A DNA stretch of 64,000 nt from Haliclystus octoradiatus (Eukaryota > Cnidaria > Staurozoa > Stauromedusae > Haliclystidae), in assembly GCA_916610825.1 (NCBI GenBank), contig OU744453.1, positions 12,419,826 to 12,483,825 on the forward strand. Direction: 5' to 3'. A model generated the notes under the pieces. That model was not told where the DNA came from. It worked only from the letters and a program-made list of their open reading frames with translations, and made no database searches. Shown here piece after piece: positions 1-10,880 of this stretch. How positions within the stretch are numbered: position 1 is the stretch's first letter; each line of letters opens with the position of its first letter. Position numbers and translations under genes: made by a program.

Positions 1-1
1 A

Positions 2-268
2 AACAGAAATTATGAATTAAACACCCAACTTTCAAAATACATTTGGCAAGCCAAAGACAACAAGCTGTCCTACCAGATTGAATGGTCAATCTTATGCAAG
101 GCTGCTGCATACAGTAATAAATCAAAGCGTTGTTTTCTCTGCCTGGCTGAAAAATATAATATAATTTGCTCAAAAGAAACCTTAATCAACAAAAGATCAG
201 AACTAATATCCAAATGCCGCCATGAAAACAAATTTTACCTTTCCAATTTCAAAACATCCAAAACGTGA
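2..268 (+). mobile_element. C-terminal end of a Penelope-like element polyprotein (GIY-YIG endonuclease region), partial
   Basis: An open frame enters from the left edge and ends at a TGA at 266-268. It encodes about 88 residues with the conserved tail seen in GIY-YIG endonuclease domains of Penelope-like retroelements: an 'LSKYIW..KD' block, 'Y.IEWSIL', a 'CFLCLAEK' cysteine pair, and 'NKRSELISKCRH.NKF'. In that family this domain nicks target DNA after the reverse transcriptase. The rest of the element lies outside the window. The frame is unbroken over the visible part. The hammerhead-like sequence at 398-439 follows, as expected for the end of such an element. The family assignment rests on motif recognition only. 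Confidence 0.7.
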
Positions 269-397
269 CCAAGCATACGGAAATGTAATAACAATAGATT
301 AAATATTAACAATAGAAACCATTACAATAAATAACAATAAGCACTGCTATTAAATATGTTTAACTAGGTTTTATGTATGTATGTTTTTAATTGTATT

Positions 398-439
398 CTG
401 TCTGATGATCGTTTAACAACGTGAAACTTCAAGTAACAG
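398..439 (+). ncRNA. hammerhead ribozyme motif at a Penelope-like element end
   Basis: All parts of a minimal hammerhead are present in order: stem I strand CTGT (398-401), core CTGATGA (402-408), stem II CGTT/AACG (410-413 with 418-421), core GAA (423-425), stem III ACT/AGT (426-428 with 432-434) with a 3-nt loop, a cleavage-site residue A at 435 after GT, and ACAG (436-439) pairing back to CTGT. The closing positions of stem II (409 and 422) are U and U instead of the usual G-C pair. Hammerheads are known in Penelope-like retroelement ends, and the endonuclease tail of such an element lies directly upstream. Activity is untested. Confidence 0.65.
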
Positions 440-590
440 CAAAAATGGTGTGTCTTTCTTGACTCTATTATTATTTACCGCTCTGCTATTTACAAGCATT
501 GAGCACTGTTCACCTGCCAATACTTTTAAATTTTTATTAAATTTGAAACATATTATATATATATATATATATATTTCAATCATTATAATG

Positions 591-725
591 GAGTCAAAGA
601 CTACACATTCATAATTGTTATTAATAGTTTCATGCATAGGCAATCATCAGGTCTGATGATCAGGTATGATGATTGCGTAAGCATGAAACTATTAGTAACA
701 ATTATGAATGTGTAGTATTTGACTC
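591..725. repeat. large inverted repeat of two hammerhead-like element ends
   Basis: The arms at 591-649 and 667-725 are near-perfect reverse complements separated by about 17 bases. Each arm, read outward from the centre, carries a TGATGA-like core, a short stem, GAAAC and an AGTAAC/AATAAC block, the same order as in the hammerhead at 398-439. The minus-strand arm keeps CTGATGA, while the plus-strand arm has ATGATGA. It looks like two Penelope-type terminal segments joined head to head. Confidence 0.6.
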
Positions 726-1146
726 TTTTTATTATATTTAGCTCTGTCAAATGATATCGAGCACCATTTTTTGCTATTAGATAATATCTAACATATATAT
801 TTCAATCATACATATATGAAAATACAAATATGACTGGAGTCACCCCTTAAGGACAATGTGCTTGTTTATTTGGTGGACATGATTTGTTCATTATTATATA
901 TTACGTATTTAGAGTCCGTAGCAGTTAATGTAAATATTATAGTTATTTATTTAAGTATTGTTTTTACAAACAATAGAAATAATTCAAATAAGCTGAGTGA
1001 TAGTGCGAGTATTTTATTCAGTGAAACATTGTAAAAAGGTTGAAGAAGAGTATGGATAGGAAAATGGACAAAATTGTAAAGACATAAGAGTTGAAATCAG
1101 TGGGAAATGAAAGTATGAGTGGAGAAAAAGAGAGATTTAGTTAACA

Positions 1147-1975
1147 TTATTGCATGGGAAAATAAAATAAAAAATGCGGATACGAAGAAAAAATATATAT
1201 AATATGTGAATGACTATGATCTGTGCATACATAACAGTTAGATATAATACATGCAGTGGAGTAAGTTTGAACAATGGATAGTTTCATGCTTTTTGGGAAT
1301 GATTTCCTGGACAGTTTTATATCAATCTTGTGTGAGCAATTGTTCCAGAGAGTAGGATATTGGTATGCAGGTAACCGCTGGAGATATGATGTTTTAGAGA
1401 AAGGAGATATAAAATGATTAACGTTAACTAACAATATAGTAGGGCAAATATGTTCGACAGTGGACTGTAGGAAAGAAAGAACTTTTAGAAAATAAATATC
1501 CTTGACTTTTAAAATGTTAAAATGTTTCATCAGTGGCTCAGTATGAGCATTGTACTTGGTGTTGCAAATTATTCGAATACATCGTTTATGTAATTTGTTT
1601 AAGGTATTTAAATGTAAGCTATTTTCCCATATTGTTAGGCCATATTCTAGGTGATGCTTGATGACTGCATTATATATTTGAACTTGAAGCTTTAGGGAAA
1701 TAACATTTTTTAAGCGTAGTTAAACTGTAAATATTTTTCTGATTTTTTTACAAACCATATTAATATGCTCCTTCCAGTTCAATTTTTCCATATGGTTAGG
1801 CCATATTCTAGGTGATGCTTGATCACTGCATTATATATTTGAGCTTGAAGTTTTAGGGAAAGAACATTTTTAAGCGTAGTTAAAATGTAAATATTTTTCT
1901 GACTTTTTGACAAACCATATTAATATGCTCCTTCCAGTTCAATTTATCTTCGATGAGTTTAATTAATTTAATAAT
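1147..1975 (-). pseudogene. LINE (CR1/jockey-like) reverse transcriptase C-terminal relic
   Basis: On the minus strand, pieces of frame give the usual C-terminal part of a non-LTR reverse transcriptase: 'WKEHI', then 'YNAVIKHHLEYG..IW', 'LNKLHKRCIRII', and 'HFNILKVKDIYFLKVLSF'. The last 127 residues (1530-1147) are open, and upstream parts contain stops and frame changes. About 160 bases are duplicated in tandem inside it (1627-1787 and 1788-1948). It is a dead fragment with no recognisable 5' end. Confidence 0.65.
1627..1948. repeat. tandem duplication (about 160 bp) inside the LINE relic
   Basis: The segment beginning 'GTTAGGCCATATTCTAGG' occurs twice at an offset of about 161 bases with roughly 90% identity and the same boundary 'CTTCCAGTTCAATTT'. 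It duplicates part of the reverse transcriptase relic and postdates its death. Confidence 0.8.
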
Positions 1976-2165
1976 GATTAACTTAGCTTCATTTCAATTC
2001 GATAATGGAAAGAACAATTTGAGTCATTGATCATAAATACGCTCAAAAGTTCTTATGTGCCCACTTTCACGGTCGATACTACCTACCAATGCAAGCTTTT
2101 GAGCACAAATATGTCACGCCCATTTCATTTGGCAAAATTATTAGCAAAGCGGCCTCTTGTAGTTT

Positions 2166-2340
2166 GATAAGTTACGATTGACCGTGATGATTGATATTCT
2201 TTATTGGTTACGAGTATAATGTTTTAGAATTAAAGGCTCGTAAGCACTGCGAAGGCATATATTCAGTTATAAATGTAATTTAGTTTTTGACTTGCTACTT
2301 CAGATTCGCTGTGAATTCTCGAATTGTCTTATCTGCAATT
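2166..2340 (+). repeat. left copy of a direct repeat flanking the DIRS relic
   Basis: About 175 bases beginning 'GATAAGTTACGATTGACCG' and ending at 'TTATCTGCAATT' recur at 3219-3392 in the same orientation with few differences. The two copies bracket the tyrosine-recombinase relic. Confidence 0.8.
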
Positions 2341-2349
2341 ATTAATCAG

Positions 2350-3115
2350 CTATTGTCTAGTCGGAGCTATCACGTGCTATCATTGTTACAAGTAACGGCG
2401 GTAAACCAATCGGCCAACATCCTATATTGTGTAGATTATTAAAAAGGATATTTGAGGAACGCCCAGAGTTACCTCGATATATTCAAACTTGGGATGTTGA
2501 CACGGTATTATCGTATCTGAATACATGGCCCGATTTATCGGCCTTAAAATTGAAATATTGACTCTTCACACTGCCATGCTATACATTGTTTACGGGTCAA
2601 TAGCTCATCCTGTCCATTCAATTATGAAGGACGATATATCATTTTTAAATAATCAATGTACTATACTATATTCGAATAAACAAAAACACTCGCGTTCAGG
2701 GCATCATCTTGCACCAGCTATCATAGAAAAGTTTGACAATGAGAAGCTATGTTTATTCAGTCATCGCTGGTATCAACACTGATATTTTCGAGTATCATAG
2801 CATACGATCGGCTAGTACGAGTGCTACCGCCTCTTAAAGACCACCACTGGCATCTATTATGAAGTCGGCAGGCTGGAGTAACTCTTCAACGTTTACAAAG
2901 TTTTCTAAGAAATCGGTTGTAGTAGATAATTATGCAGCGTTAGAGATGATTTATAAATTCTTGTATTGTTATCTTTGTTTAATTTTAAATTGATGAAAGA
3001 TAATTGAAATTTCTTTCTTTCAGTATATTTGTGGCATATAATTACTCCTTTTCTGTTGTCTGTTCACTATCCTTGCACTAAAGTTTCACGTATGATAGCT
3101 CCGACTAGACAATAG
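2350..3115 (+). mobile_element. DIRS-type retrotransposon relic with inverted terminal repeats and tyrosine recombinase remnant
   Basis: Inverted repeats at 2350-2376 and 3087-3115 ('CTATTGTCTAGTCGGAGCTAT' type) bound about 0.77 kb. Between them, from about 2400, broken frames give tyrosine-recombinase homology: 'GQHPILCRLLKRIFEERP..PRYIQTWDVDTVLSYL', then 'LTLHTAMLYIVYGS', 'QKHSRSGHH', 'HSIRSASTSAT' and 'KSAGWSNSSTFTKFSKK'. The last two blocks carry the conserved Arg and helix of the catalytic C-terminal half. Stops and frameshifts near 2560 and 2840 make it dead. DIRS elements use such a recombinase in place of an integrase. No reverse transcriptase remains, so this is an internally deleted copy. 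Confidence 0.7.
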
Positions 3116-3218
3116 GATATTCGTAATTTAATAATTAAACTATGCTTACGCTAGGAAGAAGACGGTTAATTGTAATTATTATGAACCCAATTGGCAGAAG
3201 GACGTATTTTTACGATAT

Positions 3219-3392
3219 GATAAGTTACGATTGACCGTGATGATTGATATGCTTTATTGATTACGAGTATAATGTTTTAGAATTAAAGGCTCGTAAGCAT
3301 TGCCAAGCCATATATTCAGTTATAAATGTATTTTAATTTTACTTCCTACTTCAGATTTGCTGTGAACTCTCGGATTGTCTTATCTGCAATTA
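3219..3392 (+). repeat. right copy of the direct repeat flanking the DIRS relic
   Basis: This matches 2166-2340 in the same orientation. With the inverted repeats just inside, the layout is direct repeat, inverted repeat, recombinase, inverted repeat, direct repeat. Confidence 0.8.
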
Positions 3393-5490
3393 ATCACCCT
3401 AATATTGATTAGTAATTGGCTGGCAGTGTTCTACACATTATTGTACTTATAACCAGTGCTATTTAATGCGTGATTAGTTTGCGTGGGATGCATTTGTGCA
3501 CTTGTTTAAAGTAATATGTAAAGCTGTAGATACCATTATGAAGTTGCCTCGTTACAAAAAATTTACGCTTTAAGATGATTTTTGATGTAAACCATATCGA
3601 AAATAAATGGTAAAACAAACAGTTATGATATGTGTGTATTTAAACCATTTGTAAACATCATGATGTTCACACGCCACTTGCTCAAAATACTAATTGTTTT
3701 CAATCATCTTACACTAGTAGGCCTTCCTGGTATCGTGCTGGGTCGTTGAGAAACAACCACCGTGGGAATGCATGATATTCAATGGGTCCTTTTCACAGAT
3801 ATGCCATTTCAACATAGATAGCTATTGTACGTAGTTAAGAGTGACATGAAATACATAGTCAGACACCCTATAACGTCAAAAGCATGCCGATTTCTACCAG
3901 CACGCTTTGCACATCTCTATCACAAACAACAGTACGATACTAAACAGACCTAAACTTGACAAGCTATCAAATAAACCGTCCAGCGTCGTTTTAGAATATA
4001 TAGCGGCACGTTTTATTTATATCTCTTAAACACAATGTATTGTTCCTTTCTATTGGGAGCGATACAAGGGGCTAATATAATATGCGTAAGTAGCAATATA
4101 TTGAGTAATTATTAAGTCGGAATGAACGGTGTGCTATTTGTCTTTAACCGCCTTGAATGTGTTCTGCAGGCATGCCAAATATTTTAACGATAATCTCTGT
4201 AGTATTTCTTTATCAGGATTATATATAGAAAATGAAATCACTCTGCCTTTTAAACCATTCTATTTTAACAGCGACATAGCGTAAACAAACTTTATTAAAT
4301 GGCAAGGCACCTTCATGTGCCTGTGTTTGACTTTGAGTTGAAAGCTACCGAAGTCAGATCTTATCATTTCATTTCATTTCGATCGTTCTTGACACAATGA
4401 TAACTTAAGCCTTCTAAATCTTAATGAAAGTAATGATTTTAATGTAACTACTTTTACTTAGAGGAATTTAATGTGCATTTTGAAGCAGAACATTGTGTAA
4501 CAGTCATTGCCGTAATAATCAACCAAAACATGATTAATCAATGCAGTTGCTTGGCAACGAGTCCACTGATCGGAGCCTTTCACTCAAAGTACCCTTCCGT
4601 ATGCTATTGACGTCTTCTTTGTTGCTACCTGTACATAGAGGAACCTAATAGCAAAGTTAAGACGTCAGTGGAATTACCCAATCAAATTAATTTCTACAGA
4701 GGCATCTTGTTTACTTAATGCGGAATAAACAATATCAATAATTAGCAAGATCAAAGCAAGAATTCTCAAAAGATCAAAGCCAACCCGTTTTTTTGGAAGC
4801 TCACAAAAATTTGCAGCATGTCAGTATACAACAATGCTCACATATTTTACTGATGTAAGGATGTTGATAGGTTGATTCCAATGATGACGTATATCTATCT
4901 ACGGATAACAATTGTATCAAGGTGTGGTGCTACACATGCATATATATGCCACAGATACGAAGTTATTATTATATATATCGCATAATAACAAATGAGCTCT
5001 AATTACGTCATTGTATCGAGCACGCTCTGGAATGGTTTAGATATCATTAATGTAGTATTATTATTATTAATACAATATGATCGTATGTAGTTTATTACAG
5101 CATAGCTAAGAATAGATATTCAATAAAGCAACTAATAAATTTTTCATCGCTTTAATAATTCATTTATCATAAATTCAAATAATAAAATAAAAATTATACC
5201 ATCAATTTAAAATTCTATAGTTATTGATAGGGCGAGAAAAGTCAATTTTCAATCAATGTTTAACTGTGTGCTCAATCTTTCCTGTAAAAAGAGCTAATTA
5301 TGGCTTGCAAGGTTTACGTTTAATAATTCAGAAAATGGGCTTTCAAAAATGTATTCTTGTTGGAATCTATACATGTATTTTTCACAATAAATAGGTCACA
5401 TACAATATATAATTTTCATTTTATATCAATTCCCATATCTTTAACTGACTAAAACGTTGTTGTAGTAATATACACTCTACGTATACATTA
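3393..5490. other. intergenic stretch, nothing recognised
   Basis: AT-rich DNA with only short chance open frames. I see no gene, repeat family or RNA gene that I can support. Confidence 0.5.
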
Positions 5491-5496
5491 CTCCGT

Positions 5497-5640
5497 TAAT
5501 ATCCCCTCTCTTAATGTCCCACCTTGCTCATTTCTCCATACAAACTCTCTGATTCCTATGTCGCTTAATTAGTGTCCCACCTTGCTTAATGCCCCCCTTT
5601 TCATCGGTTCAAGAGGGGCGATATTAAGCAAGTTCGACTG
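5497..5640 (-). mobile_element. DNA-transposon end, pogo/Tc1-mariner-like fragment
   Basis: Read on the minus strand, the segment starts 'CAGTCGAACTTGCTTAATAT' next to a TA dinucleotide and holds repeated 'TTAATGTCCCACC'-type blocks. CAGTCGAA-type termini with a TA target are common in pogo/Tigger-like elements. No transposase and no clear second end are visible. Confidence 0.35.
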
Positions 5641-8600
5641 TAGTATTAATATGATATTGTAAAAGATAATTTCTCTGTGTGGATAATTGGCTTTCTTATT
5701 AACTCGCCTCCTTTGTGTCGAAGATCTGTAATGTCTGAAACGAGATTATATAGATTTTTGATTCTTCCTTTTGGAAGTACAGAGAGGTATTGATAATTAT
5801 TAGTTCAAATAATTCTGAAACGGCAAATTGAGATCGATTATCATGTTCAGGAGGTTCCTCAAAATAGTTAAATGAAATCGCATAAAGTACAACTTATAAT
5901 ATCGTTCATATTTCTAACAATGAGCTAAAAATATCCATACTAATCCATTTTAAATCAAATTAAACGATAAATAATCTATTGTCATTACAGTTAAACAAAC
6001 ATGGAGTGTCTTTTTCAAATGACGTCAGATAGAACACATAGGAGATAAGCGGTAGAATTTGGTACAACGTTTTACTCGGCATGTGCATGACATGGCATTA
6101 ATAAGTGTCATGCAAATTCTATCTATCTCCATCTATCCGCATAGAAAGACACGGACACCGCTTCTCCGGAGCTAAATCCGTTGTTCAACTTTCGAATGTT
6201 TTAATCAAGATAGTTTGTGACAGTGATAGCTAATCATGACGTGCAAATAAATTAATCAAAATCAAGAAGATAAAGAAAATTGGATGAAAAGTCAAGTAAC
6301 ATCAATTAAACGTATCAAAATACTTAATTTTGAATAATAATAATTTACAGACGTTTAACCTCTTTAAAAGGAATCGGATAAGGAGATCCAGCTTATCTGA
6401 AACCTGGCTTTGAAACACCATAACTTTTTCCTTATTAAGTCCTTAACAACTTACTTTGAATAAATGAAAATTGAGATAAATGTATAAAAATAACTTGAAC
6501 GATATTTTTACGAGTGGTTTTTGATTAGTAAATTGCTTAATTGAGAACTGTATTCTTGAGTGTATTGATAGGGAAGATTGATTATCAACTCAATTGCTTA
6601 CTTCATAGACCATAGCTGAATTGATGTTTGTAGAATTATACCAAAACCATCGCGTCTGACAATCCTATCGAAGTTGTATTGCACTAGGTGGTATAATTCC
6701 ATTGTTATAAGTACGCGAACTATAATGAAAATGAAAAAACCAGCGTATTTTGATTTGTCATTAAATTCATTGCTGTGATTACTAATTAGAGCCTGGATAC
6801 ACGTAGATTTTTATTTATTACCTAAAAATTGTATTCAACATTGCGTATCCAATTATAGAAGGACATCTATCTATCATGGGTAAGTAGATTATTCTCACTA
6901 TTGGCTAACAAGTAAATATAGATACTACATTTCTTACAAATTTTGAACGTTTGAGTACGAAACTTCTTATTATCAGACTGCTTGATTTTTTATAAATGAT
7001 TGGTATGTTATGATAATAGAATTAGGAAATAGCCTCCGTGAGCTCATGTAAGTAGTGGATATTACGTACTATATGATCAACTTAAAATGTTATCTATATA
7101 TTTAATTAATCTATTTGCTATTTTTGTTAATTTAATTTACGCATTCCCATGTTGCTTAGTTAAAAATTTTAATTTATACCACGCTACATTAAATAGGACG
7201 TAGTTATGGTGATTTAAATATATTTCCTATCTCATATGTTTATGCATTAATGCACTTTAGATGCGGTATATATATGGATTTATTATTTCCTTCTCAAATA
7301 TCATATATATCTTATCGACAACCTTTAAATCTTTTTCTTTTCATAACGTGTGAAAATACCACATATTAAGATGACATGAAAAGCGTGGGACGCTGTTTCT
7401 GCAAAGGGACATTTGCCCCCAACAATACCCGCAATTTATCTATAATTTCACCGGCAAAGGAAATCCTAAATGATTTTTTGCATTGACATTCGATTTCTTA
7501 ATTTCAGTAAGAAGTGGACGTCCCATGTATTTTGGTATACGATTGAAAATCAAATTCTGTTGGGATGTGTGGAAGGTGACATTGAAATGTTAAAATAATG
7601 ATACCGTGTATAAACCGCGTGAATGCAGCCAAGTTAAGTGAAATTCCCGTTCATCTGCAGACTAACCTTGAAATCCTATAAATTATTTTGTGATCAAGAC
7701 CAAGTCCATATTAAATAATTTCGAAAAAGCACAAATTCAGTTAAATGCAATCGTTGGCAAGTTTGACTTGCATTTAAGCGGGTAATACACTGTAAATGTT
7801 AAAAATGATGTAATCTCAGAGGAAAGGGCATATCAACGCTATAGAAATTCAATGAGATTATATTTCTATGATTTGATTATCTGCTCATTACCTGAAATAT
7901 TCAAGCAAAGCAAACACATTTTATATAGAATGTGATTGTATATCTTGCATAAGCTTGAAATAAACCGTTCCAATTATCATGAAATATTGGAAATCAGATA
8001 CGGCCGTTTGTACGTACTAGAAAGTTATTTAGGAAATATGTTTCGTATTATACCTCGCTAAGCTTGTCATGTGTATAAGCTTGAAAAGAAATGCCTCAGT
8101 ATTTGTGCAATAAATCATTCAGCACTCTTTCAATTTCAGATTTCAAGATCTCTGCTACTTTGTTGATTTACGATGATTTCATAATCGCGTTAAAAAAGTA
8201 TTCTTAAAATGGCGGAACAATACTCAAATAATCCCAGGCAAAGCGATTAATCTGTGAAAGAATCAATTGTTATTAAGCACTGTAAGACTATCAGTCACTA
8301 AATTGATTCAATCTAATACAGATGTAAGCTCCTTAAAGCTTATAGTACGATGAAATGGATATGAAAGGTTTTGGAATTCAAGAAAAAATTATATATTTTA
8401 GAAAGTTCGGAATCCATGAAACATTATAATTTTGCTATGTTTATTTGAATGGTATAGAAGTGGTTACGCACTTTTCATTCGTATTAAAAGCTTAAAAGTG
8501 GAAGTTAATGATGATGAGCTCTACATTTGACACACCTTTGTATGTTAAACCGCGTATAAAGTGTTAGTCTAACCGCTTCAAAACACCTGATCATAAAAAG

Positions 8601-9733
8601 TAAAAGTCCGGGTAAAAGCACATTTACAATGAATTAATCTGGAGTACCGTACAACTTGTAATATTGCATCAATGAAAATCATACTCATTTATGATTAGTA
8701 TTATTTCCCTCCTTTTAAAATAGAAAACAAAAATACATTATCCAGTAACGTAAACGTAACAGTGTACTCGAACGCGCCAAATGCCAAGCCCGGTTTGTTG
8801 AGGGTAACTCAATATCAGCTCAAATATTTCAAAATGTTTTATTTTGCTATTCATAACACATTTCGGACAGTCGATAAATTATAGATTTATTCTATATATT
8901 TCAACCTATTTAAAAGTTCAAATGTGACATATTTTTCAAACTGGCGTTTTTACATTCGCCGGCATTATTTGTTATTGAGCCTTGACACGGTTTGCGATGG
9001 ACTGCACAAAGTATAAAGCCTGTAACAAATAAGGATGGCAGCTTATCATTTACTGCAGAATTTTCAATGAAAGCTTTACCAAATTGCCATCTAGCGTCCA
9101 CCTGAAAGTGATTATTAAAACTGTTTCTAATTTGGATAGATAGAAAGATATGCAATAAATCTTTGCGATCGATATCATTATAACCTTCGAGGTATCTAGG
9201 CAACCGATAAATTACGAGCTTCGAACCGGTACCTCTTGATGTTTTCGGATTCCAATTGGAAATCCCTTCAACGATTTGTAAAGTACAAATGGATGATGAA
9301 TTTCAACTTTGCCTAGTTCAAAATGATTAACAAGAACACAATTTATCAAATATCGAAATCAAGTAATTATTAATTAGAGGTACTGAACTTCAATTAAGAT
9401 ATCATAAATGTAACCACATGTTGGCAGTACTGATGGCATCGATTTACAATTTGGCTGCTTTAATAAAATAATTTAGTAGCGCAATTTATCAAATAAGATT
9501 ATTTTTGATTTGATTATAATTTGAAGAGGGTAAACTTTTATTGCAAATGAATTACAATTACAATAATATTTCAGACTCAAGTGGCGTACATAACTGTGGA
9601 CAGTAAGCAATTTCATTTGGTTTAAACGGAAGTTGTTATCCTATATTCAGGATAAGAAGACAGCTTGCTGAGCTAATATGGACCTCTGCCAGATAAAAAG
9701 TAGCTAGGGGGTCCACATGCGCCTAAACGGTAT
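5641..9733. other. intergenic stretch, nothing recognised
   Basis: Low-complexity AT-rich DNA. A 97-codon open stretch on the minus strand (9203-8910) resembles no family I know and has no convincing splice or promoter context. Nothing else is supportable. Confidence 0.5.
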
Positions 9734-10020
9734 CATCACGGCATCACGGTGATTGTGAACGATATAACCAAGTTGATATCATCACGGCATCACGTTAATT
9801 GTGTATGTATAACTCAGTTGATATAGAACGGGACCATCACGGCATCACGTTGATTATGGACGACGTGATTCAGTTGATATCATCACGGCTTCACGGTAAT
9901 TGTGGACGGTATGATTCAGTTGATATTGAGCGAGACCATCACGGCAGCACATTGAATATGGACCATATGACTTAGATGATACCATCAAGACATCAAGTTA
10001 ATTGTGGAGGATAGTTGATT
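9734..10020. repeat. minisatellite with alternating 46- and 55/56-bp periods
   Basis: Six units begin with 'CATCACGGCATCAC' or a close variant at 9734, 9780, 9835, 9881, 9937 and 9983. The spacings are 46, 55, 46, 56 and 46, so the true repeat is a dimer of about 101 bp. The longer unit carries an extra 'GAACGGGAC/GAGCGAGAC' insert. Divergence increases toward the right end. Confidence 0.85.
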
Positions 10021-10105
10021 AAAATTGATTTGATACCGGGAGTTAATACTATGGCTTTTTTATATATTAAATATAATGTCTTATTTCTGAGCAAATTTGT
10101 TAATG

Positions 10106-10500
10106 TTATATACATTTTGCGTTGTTGCTGTTTCTAATTAATAATTTGATATAAGTAAGTTGCTAACTGTTTGTTATTTTAAGCATGAGTATGTATGTAA
10201 AATTAATTTACTTTATTTTAACTTTAATTTTAATTTATTTTCAATAGTTTTCACTCTCTATACTGTTTACAAATTGAATGTAAGATTCGATAGGATCACA
10301 CTTTAGAATATGGTATAGATATAATGCAGGCCAATGCAGATAAGGCACATTTTTTACATATATATACATATACATTTACGGCAAAATAAAGTAAACAAAT
10401 TTTACATACATACTCATGCTTAAAATAACAAACAGTTACCAACTTATTGAATTTTCATTTAATATCAATTAGAAACAGCAACAACGCAAAATGTATATAA
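10106..10500. repeat. palindromic element with about 115-bp arms
   Basis: The arms 10106-10219 and 10383-10500 are reverse complements with small indels ('TTTGCGTTGTTGCTGTTTCTAAT' class core and 'AAGCATGAGTATGTATG'). A 160-base AT-rich spacer separates them. No coding capacity. Probably a fold-back element or MITE. Confidence 0.7.
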
Positions 10501-10764
10501 TACTATGGCTGATCTCAGAGTTACGGTCACGATTTTATGTAATCATCTATCCTTGATAATAATGTAAAAACGGGGTCAAAAGTGTCATGTAAACTTGAAA
10601 GGTACTATAGAATAAATCGTGATGTATATATATATATATATATATATACATATCCACTAGCAATTTATCTACTTACGAAAATAGAAATGTTTTTACGAGA
10701 TATTTCTGTATATATATTTAAGTTAAGTAAGTAGTAAACCAAGTAAGTAAGTTAGTAAGTTCAT

Positions 10765-10880
10765 CTAATATGTTACGTGTGTATGTTTCTAATTGCATTC
10801 TGCCTGATGATAGTTTAAAAACGTGAAACTTTAAGTAACAGTAAAACTGGTGCGTCTAACTTGACTCTGTTATTATTATA
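10765..10880 (+). repeat. Penelope-type end with degenerate hammerhead motif
   Basis: This aligns over about 100 bases with 365-480. CTGATGA (10804-10810), GAA, stem III ACT/AGT, the cleavage-site A and ACAG are kept. Stem I has one mismatch (CTGC against ACAG) and stem II loses its first pair, so folding is weakened. Confidence 0.55.

Noticed and set aside
8910..9203. 97-codon minus-strand open frame
   Set aside because: No recognisable motif, signal peptide or splice context; expected by chance in this much sequence.
9225..9235. TTCGAACCGGTACC as a possible tRNA B-box
   Set aside because: The surrounding sequence does not form acceptor or anticodon stems.
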